A DNA stretch of 64,000 nt from Phascolarctos cinereus (GCF_002099425.1 NW_018343954.1:17888501-17952500), one strand, 5' to 3'; positions 11,026-24,007 are shown, numbered from the stretch's first letter. Notes: a model not told the origin generated them from the sequence alone. A program made the numbers and translations.

Positions 11026-11589
11026 AAAACAAAATTAATTTCCTTCCAAGAATTCTTGTTCAAAATTTTTTTGATATCTATTTCTAAACCCACAGAATCA
11101 AGCACATTGTCTTTTAATATTATTAAATTTTAATGGCATTTAAATAACTTTGCAGGTAGGTACTGACCATGGCAGGATTGTAGACTTATCCTGATAGAAG
11201 GACATACTGCAAAATTATTACTCTACATAATTATGTTCATCATTTATCTTCATTTCTAATGCATATTTTGTCTGCTTCTTGAACAGTGCTGCAGCAAAGG
11301 TAGTGATGGTGAATGATTAGAATAAATGTGTATAAAACAAACATAGAAATTTTTTGCAAGCTATTTCTGTGCCTATTAGACTCTCTATGGAAAGTAAATA
11401 ATACAGGGCATTTATATGGTTCAATCTTTGGTATGCTAAAAAATGTACTGAGGACTGGAGTGTAACTTCAGATGTTCAGGGAATATTATAAATCTAAGTT
11501 GTGTTTAGTGCTTTAATCATTAGAAATGACTGTCTTTTTGCATTGAATTCTTGTCATAACACATTTTATATGTGTATATTTGAAATACT
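11026..11589. other. Anonymous AT-rich sequence
   Basis: No repeat or coding feature recognised. Confidence 0.4.
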
Positions 11590-11745
11590 GCAGGCACACT
11601 GAACTCGGAATCAAACATCCTAGGTCTTAATTCTAATACTACCACTTGGAAGCCGTACAATTTGAACCTAGTGAGCTAAAACTTTCAGAGCTTCCATCTT
11701 CTTATTTGTAAAAACAAAATGGATAATTGTACACCTACTGTTTAT
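11590..11745 (+). mobile_element. MIR SINE fragment
   Basis: The motifs gaactcggaatcaaacatcc and cttccatcttcttatttgta follow plus-strand MIR from the tRNA-related part into the CORE. Strongly diverged. Confidence 0.6.
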
Positions 11746-12339
11746 TTTTTTCAAAGATTTCACCAAGAATAAAACAAAATAATGAATATCAAAGTTTTTT
11801 TTAAACTCTAAAGTACCATGCCAAAGTAAACAAGATGTTAACTATTTTTGAGGCATTAATTCAAGAAACAAAATTAAGAACATGGGTTTGTTCCATTACA
11901 TTTATGACATATTTATATAATGCCTTATACTTGGAAATATATTGTCACATTCTGTTTTCTTACTCTTTGTTATACAGGTTCAACCAAGTGATATTAGATG
12001 AATCTATAGGAACTACAGATATTATAAAATGCAGGAATTACAACTATAATATGTAGATATAGGTGCAAACACGTACACATATAGTATATAGCATATGCAT
12101 TTATGACTATATTATATATTTTTTATATATCATCTATTTACCTATACCTATCTATATGTCTATCATATATCATTGTGATGGACTAGCAAAGAAACATTAT
12201 TGATCCATGAATCTGTATAGCTTACTCTCTCAATAGTTGCTCTCCTGAGAAAGACATGAAAAATTGCTTCCAAATCACTTTGAGATCCATGAAAAATGTT
12301 CTGTGTTAGCAACACTCTTTTTTTCACTGTCATTTTTAA
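11746..12339. other. Anonymous AT-rich sequence with TA-rich patch
   Basis: A TA/CATA-rich patch lies at about 12055-12170. Nothing else is recognised. Confidence 0.4.
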
Positions 12340-12480
12340 TTTTTTTAAATTTATTTTTATATTTATTTTTAATATTTTGAGTTTCAAATTCTCTCCTTCC
12401 CTACAGTCCCTCCCCTACCCATATCACCTTGAAAAATGATTCTCTTAATAAAGCATCATATTTCCATGTTGTGATTCACA
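12340..12480 (-). mobile_element. L1 3' UTR fragment
   Basis: The segment aatattttgagtttcaaatt followed by a C/T-rich tract and then catatttccatgttgtgatt matches the reverse complement of the L1 3' terminus seen better preserved at 48466-48600 and 60672-60950. Confidence 0.6.
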
Positions 12481-13440
12481 TTGTAGCTAACAATTTGCTA
12501 GTTTGCTTTTCCATAAATCTCATGGGCCAGGCTGAAATAAGAGTAAGGAGAGATATCACCAGTTTGAGAACATGACTTGGGTTTTCCTCTACGTGGAAAG
12601 AGAAACACTGAAAATATTGGGATTGACATAAACTGAATATCTTCTGATAGTTTTCCAAATCAAGCTAGACACCTACTTAAAACTTTCCTTGACACAAAAT
12701 GATGCCCTCAGTTTGGATCCAGAGTCTTCCAAACCCAATTTAGTTTCCAGCATGCTTAATTCAGGAACTCATTTTACTAGACCACTTTGACACACTCAAC
12801 AGTAATTATTAGCCCCTAAAAATAATGTTTCTTACATCAACATTTAGAAAAATAAAACTGATTACAAAATGTTTCTCAAACCTTAATAATGTTGCAGATT
12901 CTACATTTAAACTTTTTTTCTTTGATTTTGATTTCAAGAGAAACCCAGCAATCTAAAGTGATGCTTTAAGAGACCACCTATTACATTTATCAGTGGTGTC
13001 TAGTCTTGACATGTTATTTTAATACATAACACCACAAAGGTGAGAAAGAATGTCTGTTTTCCTAAGATAGAGCAGAATAAGTTCTTGTGAACTATTGTAT
13101 TAATGACTTTTTTTCCTCCGAGGTATCCTCTATTGAATTAATAATGAAAAAAGAGTGGTGGTTTTACATGAGTAGACTAAGGATTAAATCATTATGCTAA
13201 CTCATGCATTTTTTTTAAAAAAAAGGAGTTTTCCATCTTTTCTGCCTATTTAATTCCTCATTATATATTCTTTTTATACTTCCCAGGGAGCCACTTGTTT
13301 ACACTTTCAAGGGAATAACTACAGGGTAGTTTTCATATTTATAATCTTTCAATTAATTAAAAAGTATAATTTTGTGATTTGTCTGTGTACATGTATATAT
13401 GTTCATAGATATATGTCATGTAGAATAATTAGAATGTTTA
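12481..13440. other. Anonymous AT-rich sequence
   Basis: No repeat family, exon or RNA gene recognised. Confidence 0.4.
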
Positions 13441-13441
13441 T

Positions 13442-13800
13442 ATGGTTAAACATAATGTCTCACATTTGGGTTCAAAAATTCAGATTGGGAAAAGATGAAT
13501 AGAAATTAGATTAGCTGAAAAAGACCTAGTAAATTTTGTAGACCAAAATCCAAATGAGAGGTAACAGTGATATAGCAGCCAAAAACAAAGCAAACAAACA
13601 AAAGAATTTTAGGCATAAAGAACGGTGATGTCCAATACAAAGGGAGTGAGAGTCTTGTTGTATTTGAATCTGTTCAGCACCAATTTGGACTAATGCAGTT
13701 AGTTCTGTGTACCACATTTTTTAGAAGAACATTGATAAAATATAATGCGACTAAAGAAGGAAAACTTGAATTGTGAAGAGTTTTAAGATCATGTTGTGGG
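13442..13800 (+). mobile_element. CR1/L3-type LINE fragment
   Basis: The order of segments fits CR1/L3 ORF2: tctcacatttgggttcaaaa, then gctgaaaaagacctag, then gatatagcagccaaaaacaa, then accacattttttagaagaac with cattgataaaatataatgcg. These correspond to the region encoding the end of the reverse transcriptase. Strong divergence and no open frame indicate great age. Confidence 0.62.
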
Positions 13801-14784
13801 AAGAATGAGGCTTAAAAAGGATACAACAATGAATTAAGATTTTATAGTCCACATGATTTTTTTTTCAACTATATTAATTCTGGTCATATAGGAAACAAAT
13901 AAAAAAGAAAGAAGGGCTGAATTTGTTATGCTTGGTTGTAGAAGACAGAACTAGGAATGACAGATGTAACTTCTAACTAGAAAAAAAATGAAATTGAAAG
14001 AATGAAAAAAAATAAGAAGGAATTGTAAGGTACATGCCATTGAAAACAATTGAAGTAGGAAACAGGTCAGGGAGAATCCAATAATAATTAGACTCCCTGA
14101 AAATCATAAACAACCTCAATAACAAAAATAGATGAAAATATTTCAAAGTTTTGTTAAAATATTATCCAGATCTTTTAGTCTCAAAAGGCAAAATGAAAAC
14201 AGAAAGAATCTACCAAGCTCCTCCTAAAAGAAACCTCAAAATAATAATTCCCAAGAAAGTTTTTGCTTAAATTCAGAGCTTCCTGGTCCAAGAAAAAAAA
14301 GTAAAAACTATAATCACTCAAAAGGATTAAATAATAAGAAGTCACAAACAGTATTATCCAAGTATTGGCAGCTGTAATCTAAAGGAAAGCAGAACTTGGA
14401 GTATGATATTTTAAAAGGTAAGAGATAAAGTCTTATCACTATGAGTAAACTATCTGGTGAAAGAGTATGATCTTCTGGGGATTGGAGAAGGAGATAGACT
14501 TCTAATTAAAAAGAAGTGCTTAGCAAGTGCTCTATATCAAAATGTCAGAAACATAAAGAAATTCTGAAATGTAAATGCAAGAGTCAAGAGAAAAATGGAA
14601 AGGTAAAATATACCTATTCGAATGAAACATGCTATACAATGATGAATTGTTTATATTCTAATAAGGGAAGACAAATAAAAGTGTTCTCCCAAAATCCTTA
14701 TATCTTCAAGGATCATAAAGTTAAAGAAGACTGATAGAGGGTCTGGGTAGGTTTTCTCTTTTCCAGGATAGTTAAAGGCAAATA
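13801..14784. other. Anonymous AT-rich sequence
   Basis: A-rich on the plus strand. A 72-residue open frame at 14516-14734 resembles no family I know and looks like chance. Confidence 0.4.
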
Positions 14785-14985
14785 TATGGCATATTAGATA
14801 GAGCCGAGGGCCTTGAGTGCACTGATTAGTTATCAATTAACCTGCTTCTCTCAGTTTCCTCATCTGTAAAATAAGGATAATAAGACCTACCTCCTGGGGC
14901 TGTTGTGAAGATCAGATAATATAACATTTTTAAAATACTTAACTCAGTTCCTAACACATACTAAGGGCTTAAGAAATGCATTTTT
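14785..14985 (+). mobile_element. MIR SINE
   Basis: The motifs ctctcagtttcctcatctgt, gacctacctcctggggctgt and acacatactaagggctta match plus-strand MIR into its L2-like 3' end. Confidence 0.8.
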
Positions 14986-16714
14986 CCTTACTTTTTGGAG
15001 AAGGAAATATAAGAAAAAGAGAGGAGGAGGAAGGGAGGAAACTTACTATCATCACTTCAGTTTGTTGTTCATTTTAATTTACTCAACAGGTTCTTGAAAA
15101 AGATCAACATATTTATAGCATCACACATGGGCTGAGGATATGATCCATTTTCTTCAGAATTTCAAAGGATACATGATTTCAAATGGGTCTTTAAACATAA
15201 TCCCATAATGGGCTATTTCTCAAGGGTTCTCATAATTGAGAGACTTTTCAAGTTTAGTGTACATAAAACATAGGTGTGGACGTATGAGTACAAATGCATA
15301 TGTCAGCAGGCAATCTGATAAAAAGTGATCTACTTTAGAGAAGTTCAAAACCATACTGGACCCATTATAACCATAATATTTATGTAATAATTTCAGAAGG
15401 CTCAAGGGAGTGTATATGCTAGATGGTACTTGAGAAGCAAACTAACCTAAGCTTTTCATTTTATGGAGGAGGTAACTGAAGACCAAAATGGACACATTCA
15501 AGTCTTTCAATATATCAATGATGATAATTATGAAAGATGATAATTGAAAGTAGTTAAAAAGATAAACTTACAGCAATGTTTAACTAAGAGGTCAAATAAA
15601 TCCCCTTATGAAGACAATAAAAGCTTCTCTATGCTTCTACTTCAGAGGCTTGGAATTAGAAGATTTTGTAGAAGCAACTGAATCACTAGGAATTTGGAAG
15701 TCAGGGAAATTTTTTTTAATTGAATTTTGTGTAGGGATCGTAGTTTAGGTTGTTATTATCCCAAAATGCAAATTATTAACAAAAATCCAAAACTTAATGA
15801 CAGCCACACTTACAGGATAGAGAGATATGGCATTATACATTAGAATCCACTTTTTAAAATACCTACACGTATATGTCTGAAATTTATCATATTTATGCTG
15901 TAACAGCTTTATTATGGCTATTCTCCCTGTTGTGTTGTGACATGTAAATTATATATTTCCTGTATAATCTTCTTAAGGACTTAATAGGTTTTAATGATGT
16001 TTTTCTATAAACTTTTATTGAAGTTATTCATTACAGATGTTCTCTCTAATGAATGTGGAAATTCTTTTGTATCATGTTTTCTGATAAATTATCTCAGAAT
16101 TTTTTAAAAGTGCATAATAATCTATACTTTTGACTTTATGAATCAAGTAAACCTTTAAACTATTCATCATAAAGATGCCTTTTGGTATGTTAATAGACAA
16201 TACCTATTAGCCATTACTGAGTGACTGGAAGGAATTATTCAAGCCTCAATAAAGTATATATACTGGGAATGAAAGATATGAAGTTTAAATTAGAGCCAAA
16301 TGCTTTTAAACAATTTCAAGCTATAGGGAACTTGCAACATGTACTTGTAGGTCACTACTTATTCTTCTCATCATTCACTTGTCAAGGTTGCATGGAGGGA
16401 GGTGCTATTGGTTAAACTTCCCAATAAGTTAGAAGAGGAATGATAAATTTTGCATGTGTTTCCTTCTTTCTCTATATTTTCTTTTGTCACAATCAGTCCG
16501 TCATTTTGAAAAATTGTTTTTTAGCATTTAGCCAATTCAGGTAGGGAGCATTTTTTATTGCTGTTCCCTGTAGGAGGCTTAGTAGCCAGCAGCTGCTCCC
16601 CACTACGTGTAGGTATGTTTAAGAATACAACCACCGATCTTAAATGTCACTGTGACAGTAGATTTAATGAGCAGTTTCCAGTTACTCTGAAAATTGAAAA
16701 GTTCTTACGTCAGG
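14986..16714. other. Anonymous AT-rich sequence
   Basis: A short purine-rich patch occurs at about 15000-15045. A weak MIR-like phrase occurs at 15450-15510 (tttatggaggaggtaactga). Otherwise nothing is recognised. Confidence 0.4.
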
Positions 16715-16870
16715 ACACACACACATACACACGTATGTGTGTAAAGATATGTAAGTATTTACATACTATGCTTATACATGCACATTGTGTATATATTTAT
16801 ACACATACACATACATATATACATATATATGTATGTAGATGAATATTTATATATGTAGATGTATATATAA
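16715..16870. repeat. CA/TA-rich simple repeat
   Basis: Alternating acacac, acatac and atatat runs. The open frame across it is histidine/threonine/tyrosine low complexity. Confidence 0.85.
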
Positions 16871-17795
16871 CCTGAAGTTACTCTGAATATTCCAGTGATA
16901 TTTCTAGCAAAAAAAGTCTATGGCTTTTGTCTGGAAGCTATCTTCATGAAAAAAAAATAGATTTCACAATCACATGATCTGTTTGAATTGTACTAATTAT
17001 TAGGAAATAATTAATCTTCATTTTCTTTTGAATGGTTTACAGGAATATGAAATAGAAAATTCAATGTAGTCACTTACATATGACTTTTGCAATTCAATCA
17101 TTGGAATAAAAGTGAAATCAGCTGCCCATCAGAAAATCTTTCATTAGTTACCATCATTTCTTGGGTAGTTGAAGACTAAAAAATAATGAAATTGATATTC
17201 TCTGGAGCCACAGAAGAAGCAACAGGTAAGCTAAATATCACATCATATATGTCTTATTCATCAAGCCTTCATTTCTCTAGGGGGATCAAAGGTTACAGGC
17301 AAAGAAATAAATAATAAGCATGTAATTTGTTCAAAATTTTCCAAAGGAATTCTCATTTCTAAATTAATAAAGTTGTTTGGGAAATAAAAAGCCAACACTC
17401 ACTAACAGCCTCCCAAAATTTAGTAAGTAGCTGTATATAAGGAAAGTTATTATTTCATGTAGGAATAACTAAATGCAATATTCAAATTTTGAATAAGATT
17501 ACATTTGAAAGTCTCATTTTTTATCCTGTGACAAGAGGTAGGAAACTTGAAATTTTGTCATATAAAATTAATAATTTCAGAAATAGAAGCTTTAAAATCA
17601 CATAATATTTTAAAATGAAAAACTTGAATTTCACTTAAATTATGAAACTTCTCATCTCCTTACCCTGGAGGATTACACTGAAACTTAATTATTCATAACC
17701 TGATATTTTAAGATATTTTACTATTATTTCAATAATATATTATTTCATTACTGATACATTTTGGAAATTATTATAATAATCCAGGTTAGAAACAT
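16871..17795. other. Anonymous AT-rich sequence
   Basis: No repeat or coding feature recognised. Confidence 0.4.
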
Positions 17796-17797
17796 TT

Positions 17798-18045
17798 GGG
17801 GCCAAAACTAAGGTAAGAACTATGTAAGGAGACAAGACGGGATGCATATGAAAGATTTTATGGAGGTAGAATTTATAAGAGTTGGCAAATAATTAGATAA
17901 AAGGGGTTAGAAAGAACTGGGCAGTGGCATTATAAACATGGTTTATTGGAGGGACAGTCCACTTCAGAGAAAGAGGGAAGTTCTAAAGAAACATAATGAG
18001 TTTTATTTTGTACATATTAAGTTTGAGTTGCTGAGGAAAGAATAA
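17798..18045 (-). mobile_element. L2 LINE fragment
   Basis: The phrases tatggaggtagaatttataa with gagttggcaaataattagat, then acataatgagttttattttg with acatattaagtttgagttgc, are the reverse complement of L2 segments near the end of ORF2. Diverged. Confidence 0.65.
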
Positions 18046-18206
18046 TATTCTAAACCTTCTCAATCCCCCATGAAAGTTTTTCCTTTTCAGGGTATTGAAA
18101 CCATTCTCAAAATCTTGTTTCAAAGGACTAAAAGCTAAGGCTGTTCACATCATAACTCAGCTCAGTTAACTCAGATTGTCCTTAATGCCTAACTTCATTA
18201 AGAGTC

Positions 18207-18372
18207 TTCTTCTCCTCCTCCTTCTCCTCCTCCTCCTCCTCCTCCTCCTCCTCCTCCTCCTCCTCCTCCTTCTTCTTCTTCTCCTTCTCTTCTCTCTTCT
18301 TCTTCTTCTTCTTCTTCTTCTTCTTCTTCTTCTTCTTCTTCTTCTTCTTCTTCTTCTTCTTCTTCTTCTTCT
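18207..18372. repeat. Long pyrimidine triplet repeat (TCC)n then (TTC)n
   Basis: About 165 bases of uninterrupted C/T on the plus strand. The first half is mostly TCC/CTC and the second half nearly pure TTC. The minus strand is therefore pure purine (GAA/GGA). All frames are open by composition (poly-Leu, poly-Arg, poly-Glu) and none is a gene. Confidence 0.97.
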
Positions 18373-18435
18373 TCCTTCTTCCAAAATGAATCAGTAATGA
18401 AATAATATATTATTGAAATAATAGTATGTATTACT

Positions 18436-18545
18436 AATACATACATACTTCTTACATATGTACTTCTTACATACATACATACATACATACGTCTTGTTCA
18501 TCATCATCATCATCATTGTCATTGGCATCATCATCATCTTCTTCA
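18436..18545. repeat. (ACAT)n and (CAT)n simple repeats
   Basis: A tetranucleotide run (acatacatacatacatacat, ending about 18490) is followed by a CAT/CTT triplet run at 18499-18543. Confidence 0.9.
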
Positions 18546-18714
18546 GATTTCTCCTTCATTTATAAATCTTTTAGCATTATAGCTGGATAAAACAGCAAGT
18601 ACTATTTAGTAACTTTTTATGTATAATTTTGAATTTTTTTCGAGAGCAGTTGTTCTCATTCACCCCACCCCCCAAAACAGATGTAACACTATATCTGTTT
18701 TCCCCCATACCATA

Positions 18715-19112
18715 GAACTTTGGTCCTTTTTTCTTCTTTGTCATGTTTGCCAATGATGAATGTGAGGTAGAATTTTTGCTTTGCTTTAATATGTTTTTTT
18801 TTTTCTAATTACTAGTGATTTGGAATTTTTTTCTTTTTTATATGTCCATAGATAGTCAGGGTTTCTTCTCATGAGAACTGAATTTTTTATGCCATTTGTA
18901 AATTAGGAAATGACTGTCCTCCTCCTACATGTTGGTCAGTTCCTCATATATATTGGAAAATAACCCCATATTTTTTCTTCCTTCAGAGAAATTCATTGCA
19001 TAGGTTTTTCCCCAGTCATTTCCCCTTTAATCTTCACTTTACTAAATTTGTTTGTACAAATATTGTTTTAAATTTTATGTAATCAAAAGTATCCATTTGA
19101 TGATACTCTCTA
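18715..19112 (-). mobile_element. Ancient L1 fragment, ORF2 end
   Basis: The minus-strand text matches the same L1 region seen at 49260-49640: tttgtcatgtttgccaatga, then aattactagtgatttggaat, then cattgcataggtttttcccc, then ttatgtaatcaaaagtatcc. It is much more diverged than the other L1 copies. Confidence 0.65.
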
Positions 19113-19124
19113 AACATTACAAGC

Positions 19125-19305
19125 AGCGGAGCCAAGATGAATACAGAGCATAGAAGTCATATTATCTAATCTGTATCCTCACTTTTGCAGATTTAGAAAC
19201 AAGCCAAGAGGAGTGAAGTGGCTTGTCCAAGGTCATATAAGTAGTAAGTGACAGAGTTCCTATTCAGATTCAGATCATGACTCCAAGTCCAAGAATTTTC
19301 TCTGA
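19125..19305 (-). mobile_element. MIR SINE
   Basis: Minus-strand MIR order: tgcagatttagaaacaagcc, then gtggcttgtccaaggtcata, then gtgacagagttcctattcag. Confidence 0.72.
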
Positions 19306-19437
19306 ACATCATCTTAGCTTCTTCAATGCTCAAGCACTGCAAATTATGCTTAATATCAACCTAAGCAAAGTAATAACTACAAAGACATGTCTATGTCTAT
19401 CTATTCATCTTTTTATCTATTTATCTATCTTTACAAA

Positions 19438-19510
19438 TTATATATATATATACAAATATACACACATATACATATGTAGTATATACATACATATATACAC
19501 AATAAATATT
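19438..19510. repeat. (TA)n/(CATA)n simple repeat
   Basis: AT-alternating microsatellite with TACA variants. Confidence 0.85.
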
Positions 19511-20614
19511 TGTTATAATACAGAGGTCTTTGTGTTTATATATTCATACAGATTTACTCATATCTCCCACTTATGTAGATTAATGAAAATAAGTGAATGC
19601 AAAGAGCCTTTTCAATAAGAATGGTGAACAGCTTTTGTTCTTCTCCAGCAGGAGGAATTTACATTACTTGTCAGGAAGGATTTCCTGTTATTGCAAGTTG
19701 GTAAACATTGCAATAGATTCCTGAGGGAGGTGATGGAATCTTCTTAGAAAGCATTTTAAAATAGGACAGATTCTCATTTGTCTAGGGTGATTAATTCCTG
19801 AAATGGATCTACTCAAAGGCAACTAGAGAATCTCTAAAGCTCTCATCTATGTTTAACAGTTTATTATTCTGTGATAGAACAATCTACATATTATTTCAAC
19901 TAAAATGCCTTCTCTCTAGTAACAAGTGCGTGGAGCATTTGGGGGAGTAATTGAAACAACTTAGGAGAATATCCTGTGGATTGTCATTAAATACAGTAAC
20001 GAACCCTTCAGCTCAGGCTTTGTTTTCTTCCCAAAAGCAAGAGCAGGTTACTTCCATCTACTAATACCTTGATCCAGACATACAGGTATATTCTCCACAT
20101 CCTTTTCCAAAGTGCAATATTAAAATCATCAAGGACCTGAAAAAGGCCTTCATGTTCTGCTCTCTTTTTAAGTGAATTTGATGACAATCAGTCTGGAATT
20201 CTGCAGTCTAATCCTTTGGTGAACTGAACCTGGTGAATTCAGCTAGAAGTACCTACGATACAGCACATTTAGTGATGATGTCAGAGTCTACTATATTGAT
20301 GTAAGGCAACAGATTTTTGTAGCATCTTCTGTAAAAAAAAATAATCTCTATTTGTACATTCTTAATTGGTGACACATATTAACATGAATTTTATTCTTTG
20401 TACTTAAATTTATTTTTGCCAGCGGCTGTTTCCTTCAAGCAAGAGTTCATTAAAGTATATTATTCCATTTCAATTGCTATGCAAATAAAAATAAATGACT
20501 TTTTAAAAAAATTAGAAGAGTTATAGATCTAATTTACTTTAACAATTATATTTTCTTAAAAAGAAAGAACACAAAAACATATCCACCATTTGCCTGGATG
20601 AATTTCAGGGTGTC

Positions 20615-20620
<6 letters not shown>
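19511..20620. other. Anonymous sequence
   Basis: No repeat recognised. Composition is a little less AT-rich around 20000-20300, but no splice-bounded open frame is evident. Confidence 0.4.

Positions 20621-20621
<1 letters not shown>

Positions 20622-20667
<46 letters not shown>
20622..20667. repeat. (TG)n microsatellite
   Basis: About 22 consecutive TG units. Confidence 0.97.
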
Positions 20668-20673
<6 letters not shown>

Positions 20674-21845
20674 AGAAGGTATAATCCTAAGATTCTGGGC
20701 CTAATTCAGCTTCAAAAAGTGTCCCTATTGTAAGACTTTGGAAATTAAAAATGACATTCAGAATATTTTTACTTCAAATGTATTATTTTGCTAAAAATAA
20801 AATTTATGCCATTTCCAAGAAATTATATCTGCTGCAAAAGATTATTTTCTCTTTAAAGTAAAGGCCAGATAGGTACATATTTATCTCTAGTAAGAACATG
20901 ATAAATTCCTGGTTTTCTATAGGACACTTCTTTTTTCAGTTTGAACAAAACCTGTGGTGTTGCTATGTCTCAAACACCACCAATTTTGAAAACAAAGATG
21001 GAAATTAAATTAACTCCAGAAACCTAAACTTTAATGGCAGTCAATGCCTTTTCCTCTTTATCCTATGCTTTCTCACACCATTCCCCCATACCCCTGCTGT
21101 TAGTATGTATGCCAGGCAGAGTTATTGAAATTGCTTAATTCCCACAATAGACAATTGTTTATTTCATGAACTTGACAATACTCTCATACGTTTTATGTAA
21201 TAGGCAATTTCAATGAGAATTATTGCCTATTTTATGAAGCAGGCAGATTGAAATTTGCCAGTTCAAATACACAAATTCCAGAGGCTGACATTACCTCATC
21301 TGTCAAACAGATGTACAAATTTAAGGACATTATTTTCTTCTTCTTTTTTAGGAGACTATTTCTTAACCCAGTAAAACTTGTGTAATACAATCAAAGACAG
21401 GCATTTTTTCTTCAGTTGCTTAGATAGTTAGAACCTCAAATTCCATTCTCTTTCATTTCATCCACAGGCACCAGCTCCCTTTGCCTAAGTAGATGGTTAC
21501 CATGGGCTATGGGTTTAAAAAAAATCATTAAGTGGTAAATAGATTTGTAATGAAAATTAGCTAGGTGGACAATCAGACGACAGACATCCACGTCGTCATC
21601 AGCATCAGTAACTCCACCAAGTCCTTATTTTGTAGCAGGACCTTCCATTGTTTGACTTCCAATGCCATAACCTTTAAGAAGCCTGTATTATTTACACAAA
21701 TGATCCAGATCAGGAAGGTAGCAGATGACCTCCTGATTCATGATTATATTAACCCATAAGCCTTGCATTCACTATGTTTCTCATTCATTTCAGCATTTCA
21801 GGCCATAGAATCGACATCTTTTTAGTATGATCTCATTGAATGGAA
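20668..21845. other. Anonymous sequence
   Basis: No repeat recognised. A short open frame at 21565-21759 contains several CpG sites near its start but no recognisable protein motif. Confidence 0.4.
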
Positions 21846-21847
21846 TC

Positions 21848-21930
21848 TAATTTAACAAAATTTATGAAACACAAACTATGTGCCAGACATTTTGATAGGC
21901 ACTGGAGAAGAGCAGCCCACTCTGAGGTTT
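21848..21930 (-). mobile_element. L2/MIR 3'-end fragment
   Basis: The phrase aaactatgtgccagacattt is the reverse complement of the shared L2/MIR terminus. Confidence 0.55.
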
Positions 21931-21971
21931 TAATTCATAGTCTACAGATTGTGAGGTTGCTACACTTACTG

Positions 21972-22235
21972 TGTTGTTTTTGTTTCTTTTATCATTTCAA
22001 CTGTGTCTGATTCTTTGTGATCCCATAAGGGGTTTTCTTGGCAAAAATACTGGAGTGGTTTGCCATTTCCTTCTCTGGCTTATTTTACAGATGAGGAAAC
22101 TGAGGCAAACAGGATTAAGAGATTTGCCCAAGGTCACACATCTAATAAGTTTCTGAGGCCAGATTTGAACACAGAAAGATTAGTCTTCATGGTCAGGCCC
22201 AGGACTCTATCCACTGCAATACCTATTTGCAACAG
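21972..22235 (-). mobile_element. Mar1-type SINE
   Basis: Left: aactgtgtctgattctttgt (RTE-like tail). Middle: tactggagtggtttgccatt and gatgaggaaactgaggcaaa. Right: aggactctatccactgcaat. The order indicates the minus strand. Confidence 0.88.
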
Positions 22236-23205
22236 GTGTGTTGAGGACACTGTCATTTGTACTATCAAACTGTACTTTTTAAGTGTTAATTCTATCTCCT
22301 CTGTTTATGGTGCTTCATTCCCTAATACTATCATTAGTTGTTTTGACACCATATTTCTTCCTCATTTTGTGTTTGAAATTTGAAATGGTAATTTTGAGAT
22401 TGCATCTCTTTGTTCTAACTATGGAAACTGGAATGCCAGTACTTAGAAAAGGAGGTATTGGGGTTGGGGTGAGTTTTATTCACAGTCATCTTGAAAACGA
22501 GGAGAAAGGATCAAGGTCAAGTTGGGCCAGAAGAAAAACCAGAAAAAATTTCATCATTTATTGGCACACAGGTGTGCCTACTTTCCCCAGTTCTCAAATG
22601 ATCTGGAAGACAGTTTTATTAAAAGGAATTTGGTAGGGAAGCCACCAGCATATATGGCCTCTAAGAGAACAAGAAATTAAGTTTGAAAAATGACCCAGTT
22701 CAAGGAGTAACATAAGCTCAGAGAAGGGAACTGTGGTGATTTAGACCATGTAGTCCTGAGGGTACAGGGTCTTTGGAGAGGAATGGTCCATTCTAGGGCA
22801 ATAAGATAGAAATCAACTCTAAAAACAAATTTAGGTCCACCTATTACAATAAAGTAGCACATCTGCCTCAGGCACTCTAACCAGGCCATAGAATAGAAGA
22901 CAGTGAAAGAAAGCTTTGAGAGCTCCCTAAAGCCTTCTTGTTTATCAATACAACAAAGTTTCAATCTTATATTCAAACTAATCTGGCTCTCTGCTTTTTA
23001 TTTCAAGTTCCATTTCCATTTGTTCTGAGTGGTTACTGTGTTGGTGAACTTTCTGAATTCTGTACAATACATAAGTTTATAGTCTAAATCTTCTAAACAT
23101 TAAAGTCTGAACCTTCCCCCCCACACACACCTCTGTTTCCTTGGTTGATATAGGTTTCTCCAGAAAATCCTTCATTTGGACAGTTAAAACATGTCATATT
23201 AGAGT
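22236..23205. other. Anonymous sequence
   Basis: Open frames of 99-117 residues occur here (22283-22636 plus, 22677-22976 minus). None shows a known domain, a good start context or splice-bounded structure, so I treat them as chance. Confidence 0.4.
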
Positions 23206-23275
23206 GAGAAAGAGTCACAGAGATCATTGAATCTAACCTCATCTTATAGTCAATAACAGTATCTAGGCCTTTCTT
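23206..23275 (-). mobile_element. MIR-like fragment
   Basis: The phrases gagatcattgaatctaacct and catcttatagt resemble the marsupial MIR type. Confidence 0.35.
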
Positions 23276-23354
23276 TGGTCAATTAAAATTAAGGTTTAAA
23301 AGCAAATATTCACAGGAAATGTAGACACTGAAACATTATCACTAGTGCAATATT

Positions 23355-23470
23355 AATACATATATATATATATACATACAGTATTAAATATAGGTAAAAT
23401 AAATAAATAAATAGCAATATTCACATCTATCTCTCTGTCTATATATCTCCACAAACATATGTGTGTACGT
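23355..23470. repeat. TA/AAAT/TCTA-rich simple repeats
   Basis: Short TATA, AAATA and TCTATC runs. Confidence 0.7.
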
Positions 23471-23752
23471 TTGTGCTAATGTCTACCACTCTGTTTACCA
23501 TGATGAGAAAAGAAGCTGTGGCACCCAGAGAAATGCTCCATAACTTTGCAATATTATTGAATTTTTGTTTTGGATCTAGTGGGTAAAGGCTTCTAGCTAA
23601 TGCAATTTGGGAACTTGTTTGTAACTCAGATTTCGACAGTTTCCTCAGTTAGAGCTCTAACCCAGATTTTGCAGATTCTAGTCCTAGTACTCTACCCAAT
23701 GAAATATGGTAAAGCTCTAAAAAAATCACTATGCATTACTCTTACTAAATTA

Positions 23753-23832
23753 TATACACACACACACACATATATATATATGTATACACACATACATATA
23801 CACATACATCCATACATAAATACATACAAACA
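23753..23832. repeat. (CA)n/(TA)n/(CATA)n microsatellite
   Basis: Alternating CA run passing into TA and CATA units. Confidence 0.85.
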
Positions 23833-24007
23833 TAGCTATGCATGGAGAACATGACATTCTTGGCGTATAGGATGGCTACTCCCTCCTTCTTTTGACAAAG
23901 CTAATTCTTCCATTTCGGCTTTTGTTACCTTTTTATCCCTCTTCTAATGGGCCCTGTAACATCAATATATGTCTTCAGTTTCACCCTCTCTGTTCACTTC
24001 TATATAG

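Noticed and set aside
18166-18488. Open frames coding long poly-Arg, poly-Glu/Gly and poly-Leu
   Set aside because: They are produced entirely by the TCC/TTC triplet repeat. No unique sequence or start context supports a gene.
19117-19140. Start of an L1 leader (gcggagccaagatgaatac)
   Set aside because: The phrase resembles an L1 start, but a minus-strand MIR follows immediately rather than a leader.
22283-22636. 117-residue plus-strand frame
   Set aside because: No recognisable domain, no splice signals in a useful arrangement and no repeat identity. Its length is unremarkable for a 64 kb window.
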